A DNA stretch of 40,714 nucleotides from Burkholderiales bacterium (GCA_017880805.1 JADGRP010000247.1:1-40714), one strand, 5' to 3'. Shown: positions 6,783 through 16,073, numbered from the stretch's first letter. Made by a program: numbers and translations. The notes: generated from the letters alone by a model not told the origin.

Positions 6783-8279
6783 TCAGCTTGCCGAGTATCG
6801 CTGCCGCAAAGTATTCTTCTCGACCTTGCCCATGGCGTTGCGCGGCAGCTCATCGACGAAATGCACGCGCTTGGGCACTTTGAAATTGGCGATCTCCGCC
6901 TTCAGCGCCGCGATGAGATCGGCTTCGCTGGGCGCCTGTCCGGCCTTGGCGACGACGACTGCCGTTACCGCTTCGCCGAAGTCCGGGTCCGGGACGCCGA
7001 TGACGGCGGACTCGGCGATACCGGGCAGCGCATCGATTCGTTCCTCGATTTCCTTTGGGTAGACATTGAGCCCGCCGGTGATGATCAGATCCGTTGCCCG
7101 CCCCACGATCTTCACATACCCGTTGTCGAGCAGTTCGCCCAGGTCTCCAGTCTTGAAAAAGCCGTCGGCGGTAAACTCGTCGCGCGTCTTGTCCGGCATT
7201 CGCCAATAGCCGGCGAACACGTTGGGGCCTTTGACCTCGATGCCTCCGATGGCGCCGGGGAGACATGCCCGCCCTTCGCTGTTGGCGACACGCACTGCGA
7301 CTCCCGGCAGCGGCGGTCCGACGCTGCCGCAGATTCGCTCGCCGCGGAGCGGATTCGAGGTGTTCATTCCCGTCTCGCTCATCCCGTAGCGCTCGAGGAT
7401 CGCGTGTCCTGAGCGGGAGCGAAATTCGTTGAATGTTTCGGGTAGCAGCGGCGCCGAGCCCGATATGAAAAGTCTCACGGAACGGCAGGCGTCCTCGTTG
7501 AAGCCGGGCTCGGCGAGCAAGCGGCTGTAGAACGTCGGCACGCCCATCATCACACTCGCATGCGGCAGCAGCTTCGTCACGTCGGCCGCATCGAACTTGG
7601 AGAGCCAAAGGATGCGACTGCCGGAAAGCAGCGCGCAGTGGCAGGCCACGAACAGGCCATGGACGTGATAGAGCGGCAGCGCATGCAGCAGCACGTCGCC
7701 CCGCGTGAAGCCCCAGGCGTCGACGAGGGTCAGTGCATTGCTTGCCAGGTTGCGATGGGTGAGCATCGCACCCTTGGCGCGACCGGTCGTGCCCGAGGTG
7801 TAAATGATCGCGGCCAGATCGTCCGGCGCAGCAACTACGCTGTCGAAAGTTTCGGGCGCATCGCGCGCGAGATCGAGCAACGTTCCTTCATCGCCGGAGA
7901 GGGTCAGGACTGTCGCTTCGGGGCGGAGCGCGCCGATGGTCGCGAGTTTTTCCATGCTGCAGACGATGACTCGCGGTTCGGCATCGCCGAAAAAATATGT
8001 CAGCTCGCTTTTTTGATAGCCGGTATTCAGAGGCAGATAGACGAGACCCGCGCGCAAGCACGCAAGATAGAGCGCGAGCGCCTGCCAGCACTTGTCTACC
8101 TGAGCCGCCACGCGATCGCCTTTTTCGCAGCCTGAGGCGACAAGCACATGCGCGATTCGCGCAGACGTGGCGTCGAGGTCGTCGTAATGAATCACCGCCC
8201 CGCCAGGATGAAGGATGCACGGCTGCTCGCCGTGTTCGGCAAAGTGATCGCGCAGCAGTGCGTACAGGTTGGCGTTCAT
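6783..8279 (-). CDS. matB: Malonyl-CoA synthetase-like acyl-CoA ligase (MatB family)
   Basis: This 498-residue AMP-forming ligase of the ANL superfamily resembles MatB from the start (MNANLYALLRDHF) to the end. Motifs: P-loop YTSGTTGRAKG (160-170), A5 segment ERYGMSETGMNTSNP (296-310), hinge region VGRATDLIITGG (392-403), and the catalytic A10 lysine K485 in MGKVEKN. The arginine in VRLFISGSAPL (R269), which in MatB enzymes contacts the distal carboxylate, is retained, so a dicarboxylate substrate is expected. It converts malonate, ATP and CoA to malonyl-CoA in the cytoplasm. It is the last gene of the oxalate operon, about 305 bases after the ADP-forming ligase gene. Activity on oxalate cannot be excluded. 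Confidence 0.85.
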   Translation of the reverse strand: MNANLYALLRDHFAEHGEQPCILHPGGAVIHYDDLDATSARIAHVLVASGCEKGDRVAAQVDKCWQALALYLACLRAGLVYLPLNTGYQKSELTYFFGDAEPRVIVCSMEKLATIGALRPEATVLTLSGDEGTLLDLARDAPETFDSVVAAPDDLAAIIYTSGTTGRAKGAMLTHRNLASNALTLVDAWGFTRGDVLLHALPLYHVHGLFVACHCALLSGSRILWLSKFDAADVTKLLPHASVMMGVPTFYSRLLAEPGFNEDACRSVRLFISGSAPLLPETFNEFRSRSGHAILERYGMSETGMNTSNPLRGERICGSVGPPLPGVAVRVANSEGRACLPGAIGGIEVKGPNVFAGYWRMPDKTRDEFTADGFFKTGDLGELLDNGYVKIVGRATDLIITGGLNVYPKEIEERIDALPGIAESAVIGVPDPDFGEAVTAVVVAKAGQAPSEADLIAALKAEIANFKVPKRVHFVDELPRNAMGKVEKNTLRQRYSAS

Positions 8280-8379
8280 GGCTGCGGGAATTGGAGCGCG
8301 CCCCGAGCCGGGCCGCGTCAGGCGGAGATTACAACATGCGATGCCCGTGCAGTGCCAAGACGGTCTATGGCGGGCGCAA

Positions 8380-8409
8380 AATGGATTCCCGCTTTCGTGG
8401 GACTGACGA
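8380..8409 (-). repeat. Decayed REP-like element
   Basis: Read on the minus strand, this matches the element seen at 3162-3191, including the AATGGATTCCCGCTTTCG end, but the other arm carries mismatches (GTGGGACTGACGA), so the stem is weakened. Confidence 0.6.
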
Positions 8410-8504
8410 ACGTTTTACCGTAGCGGTCGCGTATCTCGATCTTACGCAATATTGCCATTCACGTTTTGGCGAAGCTGTCGCCTATTGTGGTATTGCCCCA
8501 ATAT

Positions 8505-8547
8505 CGTCATTCCCGCTCACTTTGGTAACCGAGCGGGAACCCATTGG
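8505..8547 (+). repeat. REP-like element with enlarged loop
   Basis: It starts with CGTCATTCCCGC, preceded by ATAT as in other copies. The stem is TTCCCGCTC paired with GAGCGGGAA (9 bp), but the loop is 12 bases instead of 4. It ends with CCATTGG. Confidence 0.6.
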
Positions 8548-8584
8548 TTTTTTGCGCGATGAAAGCCGTAACGGAACGAAAGCG

Positions 8585-10714
8585 TCAGATCAGGCCGGCA
8601 CCGCGTGCCCATTTGTACTTGGCACCAAGCACCGCGACCGGCGTTTCGGTCGTATACGGATACGCCGGGATGCCGTGCGCGAAAAGATATTCCGCGGCTT
8701 CTTCCACCTGGACGTCGCCCGCGAGCGAAGCGACGATCGGTTTCTCGAAGCCTTTCGCCCTCATCTCGTCGACCACTTCGACCATTTTCGTCGCGAACAC
8801 CATCGGCGGCGTGATAATCGTGTGCCAGTAACCGAGTATCAGCGCGTGGATGCGCGGGTCTTCGAGGCCGAGGCGCACCGTGTTCTGGTACGTCTTCGGC
8901 GGCTCACCGCCGGTGATATCGACGGGGTTGCCTGCCGCACCGAATGGCGGGATGAACTTGCGGAACGCGGCGTCGAGATCGGGAGGCATCGCCATCAGCG
9001 ACAGATTGTTGTCGACGCAGGCATCGGACAGCAGCACGCCGGAGCCGCCCGCGCCGGTAATGATGAGGACGTTCTCGCCCTTGGGTGTGGGCAAAATCGG
9101 AATCGCACGCGCGAATTCGAGCAGGTCGCGTAAGGAGCGGGCGCGTATCACGCCGGATTGCTTCAGCACGTCCTCGTAGATCTTGTCGTTGCCGGCAAGC
9201 GCGCCGGTGTGCGAGCTTGCCGCCCGCGCACCCATGCTGGTGCGGCCGGCCTTGAGCATCACGATGGGTTTTTTCTTCGACACGCGCTTGGCGACTTCGG
9301 CAAACGCACGGCCGTCCTTCAAGTCCTCGCAATGCTGGGCGATGATCGTGGTGTTGTCGTCCTGCTCGAAAAACGTCAGTAGATCGTCCTCGTCGATGTC
9401 GGATTTGTTGCCGAGTCCCACGATCGCCGAGACGCCCATTTTCGCCGAGCGCGAGAAGCCGATGATCGCCATGCCGATGCCGCCCGACTGTGACGATAGC
9501 GCTGCCTTGCCCTTGACATCGTACGCGGTGCAGAAGGTCGCGCACAGGTTCTTGGGCGTGTAATAGAAGCCATAGATGTTGGGCCCCATCAACCGCACGC
9601 CGTACTTGCGTCCGATGTCGACGATCTCCTGTTGTCCCGCGACGTTGCCGGTCTCGGCGAAGCCGGATGGGATCAGCACGGCGCCGGGAATTTTCTTTTC
9701 GCCGACTTCCACCAGCGCCTGCGCGACGAACTTGGCGGGAATAGCGAACACCGCAACGTCGATGACGCCGGGAACATCCTTGACGCTCTTGTACGCCTTC
9801 CGGCCCATGACCTCGGGGGCGGAAGGATTGATCGGATAGATCTCTCCCTTGTAGCCACCGTTGATCAGGTTTTTCATGACCGAATTGCCGATCTTCCCTT
9901 CTTCGGTGGAAGCGCCGATGACGGCAACCGCGTTGGGCTTCATGATCCGGTTCATGTCGCGCACGATGTCGTCATGGCTCGGCCGGTAGCGCGCCGGCGC
10001 CGGCGAGAAATCGACGACGATGCGCACGTCGGCGGCGATGGCGCCGCTCTTGGTGGCGAATACCGGGTTCAGATCCATCTCGGTGATGTCCGGAAAATCC
10101 GAGATCAGCTCGGAGACGTGCTGAATCAACGCAGCCAGCGCTTCGCGATGGACCGGGTCGGAGCCGCGAACGCCCTTCAAAATTTCCGCCGCGGCGATGC
10201 CGTCTAGCATCGACAGCGCGTCTTCGCGCGTTGCGGGAGCCAGGCGGAACGTGATGTCCTTCAGCACCTCCACCAGAATTCCGCCGAGCCCGAAGGCGAC
10301 CAGCTTGCCAAACGACGGGTCGGTGACGGCGCCGATGATGACCTCCTGGCCGCCGGCGAGCATCTGCTGTACCTGGACCCCAAGCAGATTGGCCTTGGCG
10401 TCGTATTTCTTGGCGTTGGCCATGATGGTCGCGAAGCCCTTCTCGGCCTCTTCCGCGCTTTTTACGCCGACCAGCACGCCGCCCGCCTCGGTCTTGTGCA
10501 GAATCTCGGGAGACACGATCTTGAGCACGACCGGAAAGCCCATGGCGGAGGCGATCTTCGCCGCCTCGGCGGCTGAGGTCGCGACACCTTCCTTCGGCAC
10601 CGCGATACCGTACGCGTCGCAAACCAGTTTGCCCTCCGGCGCGGTCAGCGAGGTGCGGCCTTCGGCCTTGATTTTGTCGAGAATCTTCCTGACCGCAGCT
10701 TTGTCATGCGCCAT
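8585..10714 (-). CDS. Acyl-CoA synthetase, ADP-forming type (acetate-CoA ligase family)
   Basis: This 709-residue enzyme is of the NDP-forming acyl-CoA ligase family, which makes a CoA thioester from acid, CoA and ATP through phosphohistidine. The domain order is ATP-grasp first (about 11-235, with SPEILHKTEAGGV, H73), then the CoA-binding Rossmann domain (about 255-345, VAVIGASTEEGKIGNSV), then the ligase domains with SSHTGALAG (H502 is the expected phosphohistidine). Both key histidines are present. It lies 95 bases downstream of frc. The substrate is unknown; formate, oxalate or acetate activation are candidates, and priming of the CoA-transferase cycle is an attractive inference. The ATG follows AGAGGAAG. 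Confidence 0.85.
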   Translation of the reverse strand: MAHDKAAVRKILDKIKAEGRTSLTAPEGKLVCDAYGIAVPKEGVATSAAEAAKIASAMGFPVVLKIVSPEILHKTEAGGVLVGVKSAEEAEKGFATIMANAKKYDAKANLLGVQVQQMLAGGQEVIIGAVTDPSFGKLVAFGLGGILVEVLKDITFRLAPATREDALSMLDGIAAAEILKGVRGSDPVHREALAALIQHVSELISDFPDITEMDLNPVFATKSGAIAADVRIVVDFSPAPARYRPSHDDIVRDMNRIMKPNAVAVIGASTEEGKIGNSVMKNLINGGYKGEIYPINPSAPEVMGRKAYKSVKDVPGVIDVAVFAIPAKFVAQALVEVGEKKIPGAVLIPSGFAETGNVAGQQEIVDIGRKYGVRLMGPNIYGFYYTPKNLCATFCTAYDVKGKAALSSQSGGIGMAIIGFSRSAKMGVSAIVGLGNKSDIDEDDLLTFFEQDDNTTIIAQHCEDLKDGRAFAEVAKRVSKKKPIVMLKAGRTSMGARAASSHTGALAGNDKIYEDVLKQSGVIRARSLRDLLEFARAIPILPTPKGENVLIITGAGGSGVLLSDACVDNNLSLMAMPPDLDAAFRKFIPPFGAAGNPVDITGGEPPKTYQNTVRLGLEDPRIHALILGYWHTIITPPMVFATKMVEVVDEMRAKGFEKPIVASLAGDVQVEEAAEYLFAHGIPAYPYTTETPVAVLGAKYKWARGAGLI

Positions 10715-10809
10715 GTTCTTCCTCTTGGAGTGTTATGCGCCGTCGGTTGCGGCGGAGTAGCTTCGCTTGGTGGTTGTTGGTTGCGATTACTGTGTTGAGC
10801 GATGCGCCG

Positions 10810-12057
10810 TCAGATCGCACCCGAAGTGCGCAACTCCGCGACCTGCTCCGGGCTATAACCGAGCTCCGCGAGAACCTGATCGGTATGCTCGCCGAGCAGC
10901 GGTGAGCGCGTTACGTCGGTTGCACTCTCGGACATCTTGATCGGGTTGCCCACGGTCAGGTATTTGCCGCGCTTGGGATGATCGACTTCGACCACCGTTC
11001 CGGTCTTCCGCAGTGACGGCTCCTCGGCGATCTCCTTCATGGACAGAATCGGTCCGCACGGAATGTCGTGCTCGTTGAGGAGATCCATCGCCTCGAACTT
11101 GGTCTTGGTCTTGGTCCACTCTTCGATCTGGCCAAAGATTTCCATCAGGTGCGTCAGCCGTACCTTCGGCGTTGCGTAGCGCGGATCGGTGAGCCACTCT
11201 TCCCGGCCGATCACCTTGCAGATGTCCTTCCATACCGGAGCCTGCGTGATGAAGTAAATGTAGGCGTTGGGATCGGTCTCCCAGCCCTTGCACTTGAGAA
11301 TCCATCCCGGTTGGCCGCCGCCCGAGGCGTTGCCCGCGCGCGGCACCGCATCGCCGAACGTGCCGTTCGGATATTGCGGATATTCTTCCATCACGCCGGT
11401 GCGTGCGAGGCGCTGCTGATCGCGAAGCTTGACGCGGCAAAGATTGAGGACGCCGTCCTGCATCGCGGCGAGCACCTTCTGCCCTTTGCCTGTCGTCTTG
11501 CGCTGATAGAGCGCCGCGACGATGCCGAGCGCGAGATGCAATCCGGTGCCGCTGTCGCCGATTTGCGCTCCGGTCACGACCGGCGGGCCGTCGTCGAATC
11601 CAGTGGTGGACGCCGAGCCGCCAGCGCATTGCGCGACGTTCTCGTACACCTTGCAATCTTCGTACGGGCCGGGACCGAAGCCTTTCACCGAGGCGACGAT
11701 CATGCGCGGGTTGAGCGACTGGATGTGCTCCCAGGTGAACCCCATGCGGTCCAGCGCGCCAGGCGCGAAATTCTCGACCAGCACATCGCACTTCTTCACG
11801 AGCGCCTCGATTATCTGCTTGCCCTTCGGGTTCTTGGCATCGATGGTGATCGAGCGCTTGTTGTGGTTGAGCATCGTGAAATAGAGGCTATCCACGTCCG
11901 GGATGTCGCGAAGCTGGCCGCGGGTGATATCCCCCTCGCCGGCGCGCTCGACCTTGATCACGTCGGCGCCCAGCCAGGCCAGAAGCTGCGTACACGTCGG
12001 ACCCGATTGCACGTGAGTGAAGTCGAGAATCCGAACACCGTCTAATGCCTTACCCAT
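10810..12057 (-). CDS. frc: Formyl-CoA:oxalate CoA-transferase
   Basis: This 415-residue class III CoA-transferase swaps CoA from formyl-CoA to oxalate, giving oxalyl-CoA and formate. The catalytic aspartate is D168 in [10 protein letters not shown] (Asp169 in the Oxalobacter enzyme), Q17 in HVQSGP and E139 in VYENVAQ are also in place, and [19 protein letters not shown] is nearly the same as E. coli YfdW. The length is that of YfdW rather than the longer Oxalobacter protein. The first residue of the glycine tetrad that gates the active site is Ser here (SGGGQ, 245-249). It lies 58 bases downstream of oxc, and the two enzymes act in sequence. Confidence 0.94.
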   Translation of the reverse strand: MGKALDGVRILDFTHVQSGPTCTQLLAWLGADVIKVERAGEGDITRGQLRDIPDVDSLYFTMLNHNKRSITIDAKNPKGKQIIEALVKKCDVLVENFAPGALDRMGFTWEHIQSLNPRMIVASVKGFGPGPYEDCKVYENVAQCAGGSASTTGFDDGPPVVTGAQIGDSGTGLHLALGIVAALYQRKTTGKGQKVLAAMQDGVLNLCRVKLRDQQRLARTGVMEEYPQYPNGTFGDAVPRAGNASGGGQPGWILKCKGWETDPNAYIYFITQAPVWKDICKVIGREEWLTDPRYATPKVRLTHLMEIFGQIEEWTKTKTKFEAMDLLNEHDIPCGPILSMKEIAEEPSLRKTGTVVEVDHPKRGKYLTVGNPIKMSESATDVTRSPLLGEHTDQVLAELGYSPEQVAELRTSGAI

Positions 12058-12115
12058 TACGTTCCCCTATGCAATACCGTCATTCCGAAAGCGCTATTCC
12101 GACCCCGGATCGCCG

Positions 12116-13927
12116 TCACGGTTTCTTCTTGGCGGCGGGATTGAGGCTCGTGATGCGGCCGCTTTCCGTGCCCGCCTTTTCGTCGATGACCGCGTTGATC
12201 AGGGTAGGCTTGCGCGAGCGGATCGCTTCTTCCATCGCGTTGCGAAGCTCGGCCGGCGTCGATGCCATCACACCCACGCCACCGAAGGCCTCCATCAGTT
12301 TCTCGTAGCGCGCGCCCTTGACGAACACCAGGGGCGATGGATCGCGTCCTCCGGTAGTATTCACTTCATCGCCGCGGTAGACGCCGTTGTTGTTCAGGAT
12401 CACGACGCACACCGGCAGGTTGTAGCGGCAGATCGTCTCGCATTCCATGCCGGAGAAACCGAAGGCGCTGTCGCCCTCGACCGCGATCACCTGCTCGCCG
12501 CTGACCACGGCCGCCGCGACCGAAAAGCCCATGCCGCTGCCCATGACGCCCCACGTGCCGACGTCCAGCCGCTTGCGCGGCTTGTACATGTCCACGATGC
12601 TGCGCGTGAAGTCGAGCGCGTTCGCACCCTCGTTGACGAGGATGGCATCCGGATTTGCCTTGACGATGTCGCGCACGACGTTCAGCGCGCTGTGGAAGTT
12701 CATCGGCGTCGGGTTCTTCGCCAGTGATTCCCCCATCTTCGCGATGTTCTTGGTCTTGCGCTGCGCAATGGCATCGAGCCACTCGGCGGGCGGCGTAGGC
12801 CACGATCCCGCAGTTGCGCTGATGGCGCCGAGCATGGCCGAGACGCACGAACCGATGTCGCCGACGACCGGAGCATCGATACGGACGTTGCTGTCCGCCT
12901 CCTGCGGCGAGATGTCGATCTGGATGAACTTCTGGCCGCCCCAGTCCTTGGCGCTGTTGGCGCCCCACGTCTTGCCTTTGCCGTGCGAAAGCAGCCAGTT
13001 CAGGCGCGCACCGATCACCAGCACGACGTCGGCTTCGGGCAGCACGTAGGAGCGCGCCGCGGCTGCGGATTGCTCGTGCGTGTCGGGCAGAAGGCCCTTG
13101 GCCATCGCCATGGGCAGATAGGGGATACTCGTCTTTTCCACCAGTGCGCGAATATCCGCATCGGCCTGCGCATACGCCGCGCCCTTGCCGAGAATGATGA
13201 GCGGACGCTTCGCTCCCTTAAGCAGATCGAGCGCGCGCTTTACGGCGTCCGGCGCCGGGATCTGGCGCGGCGCTGGATCGACGACCTTGATCAGCGACTG
13301 CCGCCCCGCTTCCGCGTCCATCGTCTGCGGGAACAGCTTGGCCGGCAGGTCGAGATAGACGCCGCCGGGACGGCCGGAGAGCGCGGCACGAATCGCCCGC
13401 GCCACGCCCACTCCTATGTCTTCGGCGTGCAGAACCCGGAACGCGGCTTTGGCGTGCGGCCTGGCGATGGCGAGTTGATCCATCTCCTCGTAGTCGCCCT
13501 GCTGCAAGTCGACGATCTCGCGCTCGCTCGAGCCGCTGATGAGGATCATCGGAAAGCAGTTGGTGGTGGCATTGGCAAGCGCCGCGAGTCCGTTCATGAA
13601 GCCGGGGGCGGACACCGTGAGGCAGATGCCCGGCTTCTGCGTCATGAAGCCGGCGATGGAAGCGGCGTACCCCGCATTCTGCTCATGCCGGAAGGAGATA
13701 ACGCGAAGGCCTGCGGCCTGCAACTTCCGCGTGAGGTCGGTGATCGGGATGCCGGGCAGACCAAAGATCGTATCAATGCCGTTTAGCTTGAGGGCATCGA
13801 TGACCAGCTGAAAGCCGTCGGTCTCTTGTGACTGGGCATTGATCTCGCCACTGGCGATTTTCGGCGCGTCTTCGGCGGCGCTCGCCCCGGGCGAGGGTTT
13901 GGCGGTTCTGGTGGGTTGGTCGAGCAT
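12116..13927 (-). CDS. oxc: Oxalyl-CoA decarboxylase
   Basis: This 603-residue ThDP enzyme converts oxalyl-CoA to formyl-CoA and CO2 in the cytoplasm. The cofactor-activating glutamate is E82 in [13 protein letters not shown]146 and E147 in GDYEEMDQ match the active-site Tyr120/Glu121 of Oxalobacter Oxc at the same offset. The ThDP/Mg motif starts at [14 protein letters not shown] (484-497) and ends with NNN (512-514). The C-terminus SGRITSLN matches the family's lid. An N-terminal extension of about 26-35 residues, rich in Ala, Pro and Ser, has no clear role. The ATG at 13927 follows GGAGAGACAACC. It sits between frc and the ThDP-enzyme remnant. Confidence 0.94.
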   Translation of the reverse strand: MLDQPTRTAKPSPGASAAEDAPKIASGEINAQSQETDGFQLVIDALKLNGIDTIFGLPGIPITDLTRKLQAAGLRVISFRHEQNAGYAASIAGFMTQKPGICLTVSAPGFMNGLAALANATTNCFPMILISGSSEREIVDLQQGDYEEMDQLAIARPHAKAAFRVLHAEDIGVGVARAIRAALSGRPGGVYLDLPAKLFPQTMDAEAGRQSLIKVVDPAPRQIPAPDAVKRALDLLKGAKRPLIILGKGAAYAQADADIRALVEKTSIPYLPMAMAKGLLPDTHEQSAAAARSYVLPEADVVLVIGARLNWLLSHGKGKTWGANSAKDWGGQKFIQIDISPQEADSNVRIDAPVVGDIGSCVSAMLGAISATAGSWPTPPAEWLDAIAQRKTKNIAKMGESLAKNPTPMNFHSALNVVRDIVKANPDAILVNEGANALDFTRSIVDMYKPRKRLDVGTWGVMGSGMGFSVAAAVVSGEQVIAVEGDSAFGFSGMECETICRYNLPVCVVILNNNGVYRGDEVNTTGGRDPSPLVFVKGARYEKLMEAFGGVGVMASTPAELRNAMEEAIRSRKPTLINAVIDEKAGTESGRITSLNPAAKKKP

Positions 13928-14022
13928 GGTTGTCTCTCCGAAAGGGTGCCGCGCTGGGACTGCGGGGCAGCGCCGCGGTCACGCCGCGAGGATCCCCGCC
14001 GCGGCGCGGGTGTCATGCGTTG

Positions 14023-14334
14023 TCAGGTGGCTGCTTTTTGCGCAGCCATCATCGCGTTGCCGGTCTGTCGCGCGTAGCCGTCCGCCGCGTGCGCCGCCAC
14101 CTGTTCGTGGCGCACATCGATGATCCGGATGCCTTCGTCCACGCACCCGTCGTAGCTATCGATGATGTGGCCGCCGCAAAGTGTAAAGATCGTATCGACG
14201 CCCTCGCTCTTGAGCGCCGTCGCCACCAGATGGCCGCCCGAGATGACGTTGCTATCCCGGGTTTTCTGCTTCAGCGTGTCTTCTGCTGTCGTCATTGTCG
14301 GCTTGGTTGAGGTTTTCGCGGCTGTGTCGAGCAT
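14023..14334 (-). pseudogene. Truncated ThDP-dependent enzyme (acetolactate synthase-like) N-terminal remnant
   Basis: The 103-residue frame holds only the start of a ThDP-enzyme PYR domain: a 30-residue leader, then GGHLVATALKSEGVDTIFTL, GGHIIDSYDGC and DVRHEQVAAHAADGYARQTG, with the conserved Glu of RHEQ. Full-length relatives run to some 550 residues and continue with a Gly-rich segment; here homology stops after YARQTG and the frame ends 11 residues later (NAMMAAQKAAT). The other frames after that point show no resumed similarity, so a large deletion is more likely than a frameshift. The leader MLDTAAKTSTKP resembles the oxc leader [12 protein letters not shown]. The retained Glu argues against glyoxylate carboligase, which has Val there. 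Confidence 0.72.
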
Positions 14335-14434
14335 GGATCCTCCGTCATCTATGAATCAGTCATTGAACGCCGGTCAGAGCACGTCGCCCCGAACGCAGGC
14401 CCGCGGTGACGGACCGATGCGCCGTAGCCATCGG

Positions 14435-14460
14435 CACGAATCGCATCAGCGCGATTCGTG
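14435..14460. other. Perfect 10-bp inverted repeat between oxlT and the ThDP remnant
   Basis: CACGAATCGC (14435-14444) pairs with GCGATTCGTG (14451-14460) around a 6-base loop. No T-run follows on either strand, so it is not a standard terminator. It could act as an mRNA processing or stability hairpin between oxlT and downstream genes, or as a protein site. Confidence 0.6.
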
Positions 14461-14519
14461 CGTCGAGCCTGTCTGCTCGCCGCCAAGTCTCGCGCGGCGA
14501 ACGTCGGTCAATGGCGTTG

Positions 14520-15839
14520 CTAGGTGCGCTGCCCTCCGGCCGCGCTGCCCGCTACGCCGGTCCCGGCCCTGTCGGCGGCGGTGGTTCGACTGGTGTATGC
14601 CGCGCGCATGGGTTTGAGCACGAAGAGTGCGAGTAGTGCGGCAAGGATGTTCATCGAAGCGCCAATGATGAACACCGCGAGCCAGCTACCTGTGCTGGCC
14701 GTCAGCACGCTGCCCAGCGGCACCAGCAGCGACGCGGTGCCCTTGGCGGTATACATCAAGCCAGTGTTCGTGGTCGCGTAGGTGGCGCCGAAGGTATCGG
14801 TGACGGTGGCCGGGAACAGGCTGTAGATCTCGCCCCAGGCGAAGAACACCAGTCCGCTCAGGATCACGAAAAGGACCGGGTCCGTACCGAACTTGGCCAA
14901 CGCAAATATTCCGATGCCTTCGAGGCCGAAGGCGATGAACATCGTGTTCTCGCGCCCGATGTGGTCGGACACCCAGCCAAAGAACGGACGGGTAATCCCG
15001 TTCAAAATGCGGTCGAGCGCAAGCGCAAAGGTCAATGCGGGCAGGGTAATGCCGATCAGGCTGACCGGTATCTTCGCGACATTGAAATCCAAGGCAATGG
15101 GCGCGAGCTGGGCGGTCGCCATCAAGCCCCCTGCGCCCATCAGCACAAACATCAGATACATGAGCCAGAAGATCGGCGACTTGACCATCTCTCCCGGAGT
15201 GGACTGATGTCTCCCCGCGCCCGGAGCCAATTTGGCCGGCGCAACGAGCATGCTCGCAGGAGGTGTAAAAAGCGCGAATCCGAGAATGATGACAATCAAA
15301 CCCTGCGCCAAGCCGAAGACCAGGAAGGTCTGTTCATAGCCGCTGGTCCTGATCATGGCGGCAATCGGAATGATCGTCAGCGCCGAGCCCGCACCGAAGC
15401 CTGCCGCGGTGAGACCCGCGGCCAGACCGCGACGGCCCGGAAACCATTTCACCGCGTTGCCGATGCAGGTGCCATATACCGCGCCGGCCCCGACGCCGCC
15501 CAACGCGGCCGCGAAATAAAGCATGGGAAGGGAGCTGGCAACCGAATTAAGGGCCCAGGCGATAGCGCAGAGAAGGCCGCCGACAACGACGACCCAACGC
15601 GGCCCGAAGCGGTCGACCAGATAACCTTCGACTGGAACAAGCCAAGTTTCGAGGAGGACGAAAATGGTGAACGCGACCTGGATCGAAGCGCGTCCCCAGT
15701 GGTATTTCTCGTCCATCGGATTGACGAAGAGCGTCCAGCCGTATTGCAGGTTGGCGACGCTCGCCATGCAGATGATGCCGATGATGAGTTGTATCCACGG
15801 GGACGCGAACGCAGATTTAGTGCCGGTTGCAGATTCCAT
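14520..15839 (-). CDS. MFS transporter, oxalate/formate antiporter (OxlT/OFA) family
   Basis: This 439-residue MFS protein has about 12 hydrophobic helices. Features typical of the oxalate:formate antiporter family include YGWTLFVNPMDEKYHWGRAS after helix 1, the VEGYLVDRFGPRW loop between helices 2 and 3, YGTCIGNAVKWFPGRRGLAA around helix 5, and GEIYSLFPATVTDTFGATYA in the C-terminal half. It would exchange external oxalate for internal formate at the inner membrane. The ATG at 15839 was chosen because GGAGGAGAG lies just upstream and the protein begins right before helix 1; the open frame extends further with no family similarity. It is the first gene of the minus-strand oxalate operon. Confidence 0.88.
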   Translation of the reverse strand: MESATGTKSAFASPWIQLIIGIICMASVANLQYGWTLFVNPMDEKYHWGRASIQVAFTIFVLLETWLVPVEGYLVDRFGPRWVVVVGGLLCAIAWALNSVASSLPMLYFAAALGGVGAGAVYGTCIGNAVKWFPGRRGLAAGLTAAGFGAGSALTIIPIAAMIRTSGYEQTFLVFGLAQGLIVIILGFALFTPPASMLVAPAKLAPGAGRHQSTPGEMVKSPIFWLMYLMFVLMGAGGLMATAQLAPIALDFNVAKIPVSLIGITLPALTFALALDRILNGITRPFFGWVSDHIGRENTMFIAFGLEGIGIFALAKFGTDPVLFVILSGLVFFAWGEIYSLFPATVTDTFGATYATTNTGLMYTAKGTASLLVPLGSVLTASTGSWLAVFIIGASMNILAALLALFVLKPMRAAYTSRTTAADRAGTGVAGSAAGGQRT

Positions 15840-15942
15840 CAGTCTCTCCTCCAGGATGGTCCGCGGCCGTCGTAGCGACCGTCGGCTTGCACGCCATCGT
15901 GCGCCGATGGGCGCCGTATGGCTTTTTTCTAATCTTTGGCAT

Positions 15943-15971
15943 AACGTATGTGGTATATCAGCTAAAGTCAA
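15943..15971 (-). promoter_or_regulatory. Predicted promoter of the oxlT-oxc-frc operon
   Basis: On the minus strand TTGACT (15966-15971, 5 of 6) is followed after exactly 17 bp by TACGTT (15943-15948, 3 of 6, including the T1, A2 and T6 positions). A near-palindrome lies inside the spacer, suggesting repression. The start of oxlT is about 100 bases downstream. Confidence 0.5.
15951..15960. promoter_or_regulatory. Candidate GntR/FCD operator between the divergent oxalate units
   Basis: TGGTATATCA is palindromic at 8 of 10 positions and resembles the TGGTATACCA-type sites bound by FadR/FCD regulators. It lies in the spacer of the predicted oxlT promoter and just after TTGGCA (15936-15941), a 5 of 6 match to a -35 on the plus strand. 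The likely ligand protein is encoded at 17125-17847. Confidence 0.45.
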
Positions 15972-16073
15972 CCGGGATTTGAGGTCACGAGGGGGCGCTG
16001 CCCAGCTGCAGGCCGCGGGCGCTTGAACCTAGTCGGCGCGGGCCGTCCACCGCGCAGGCCGGCAGGAGAGAAC

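Larger units (their letters stand above)
8280..8584. other. Intergenic region between matB and the ADP-forming ligase gene
   Basis: This 305-base gap within the minus-strand run holds two REP-like elements (8380-8409, decayed, and 8505-8547, with a larger loop). I found no gene or RNA here and no clear promoter for matB. Confidence 0.5.

Noticed and set aside
11068..12045. Plus-strand open frame of 325 codons opposite frc
   Set aside because: frc on the minus strand has all catalytic residues; the opposite frame shows no motif.
12072..12101. Possible further REP-like copy between frc and oxc
   Set aside because: Only CCGTCATTCCG-like similarity remains and the arms do not pair well; too weak to list as an element.
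13928..14030. Frameshift as the cause of the ThDP truncation
   Set aside because: None of the downstream frames resumes ThDP-enzyme similarity; the next 95 bases are the oxc leader.
14023..14334. Reading the ThDP remnant as glyoxylate carboligase
   Set aside because: Glyoxylate carboligase has Val in place of the conserved catalytic Glu; this fragment keeps Glu in RHEQ, and its surrounding residues differ.
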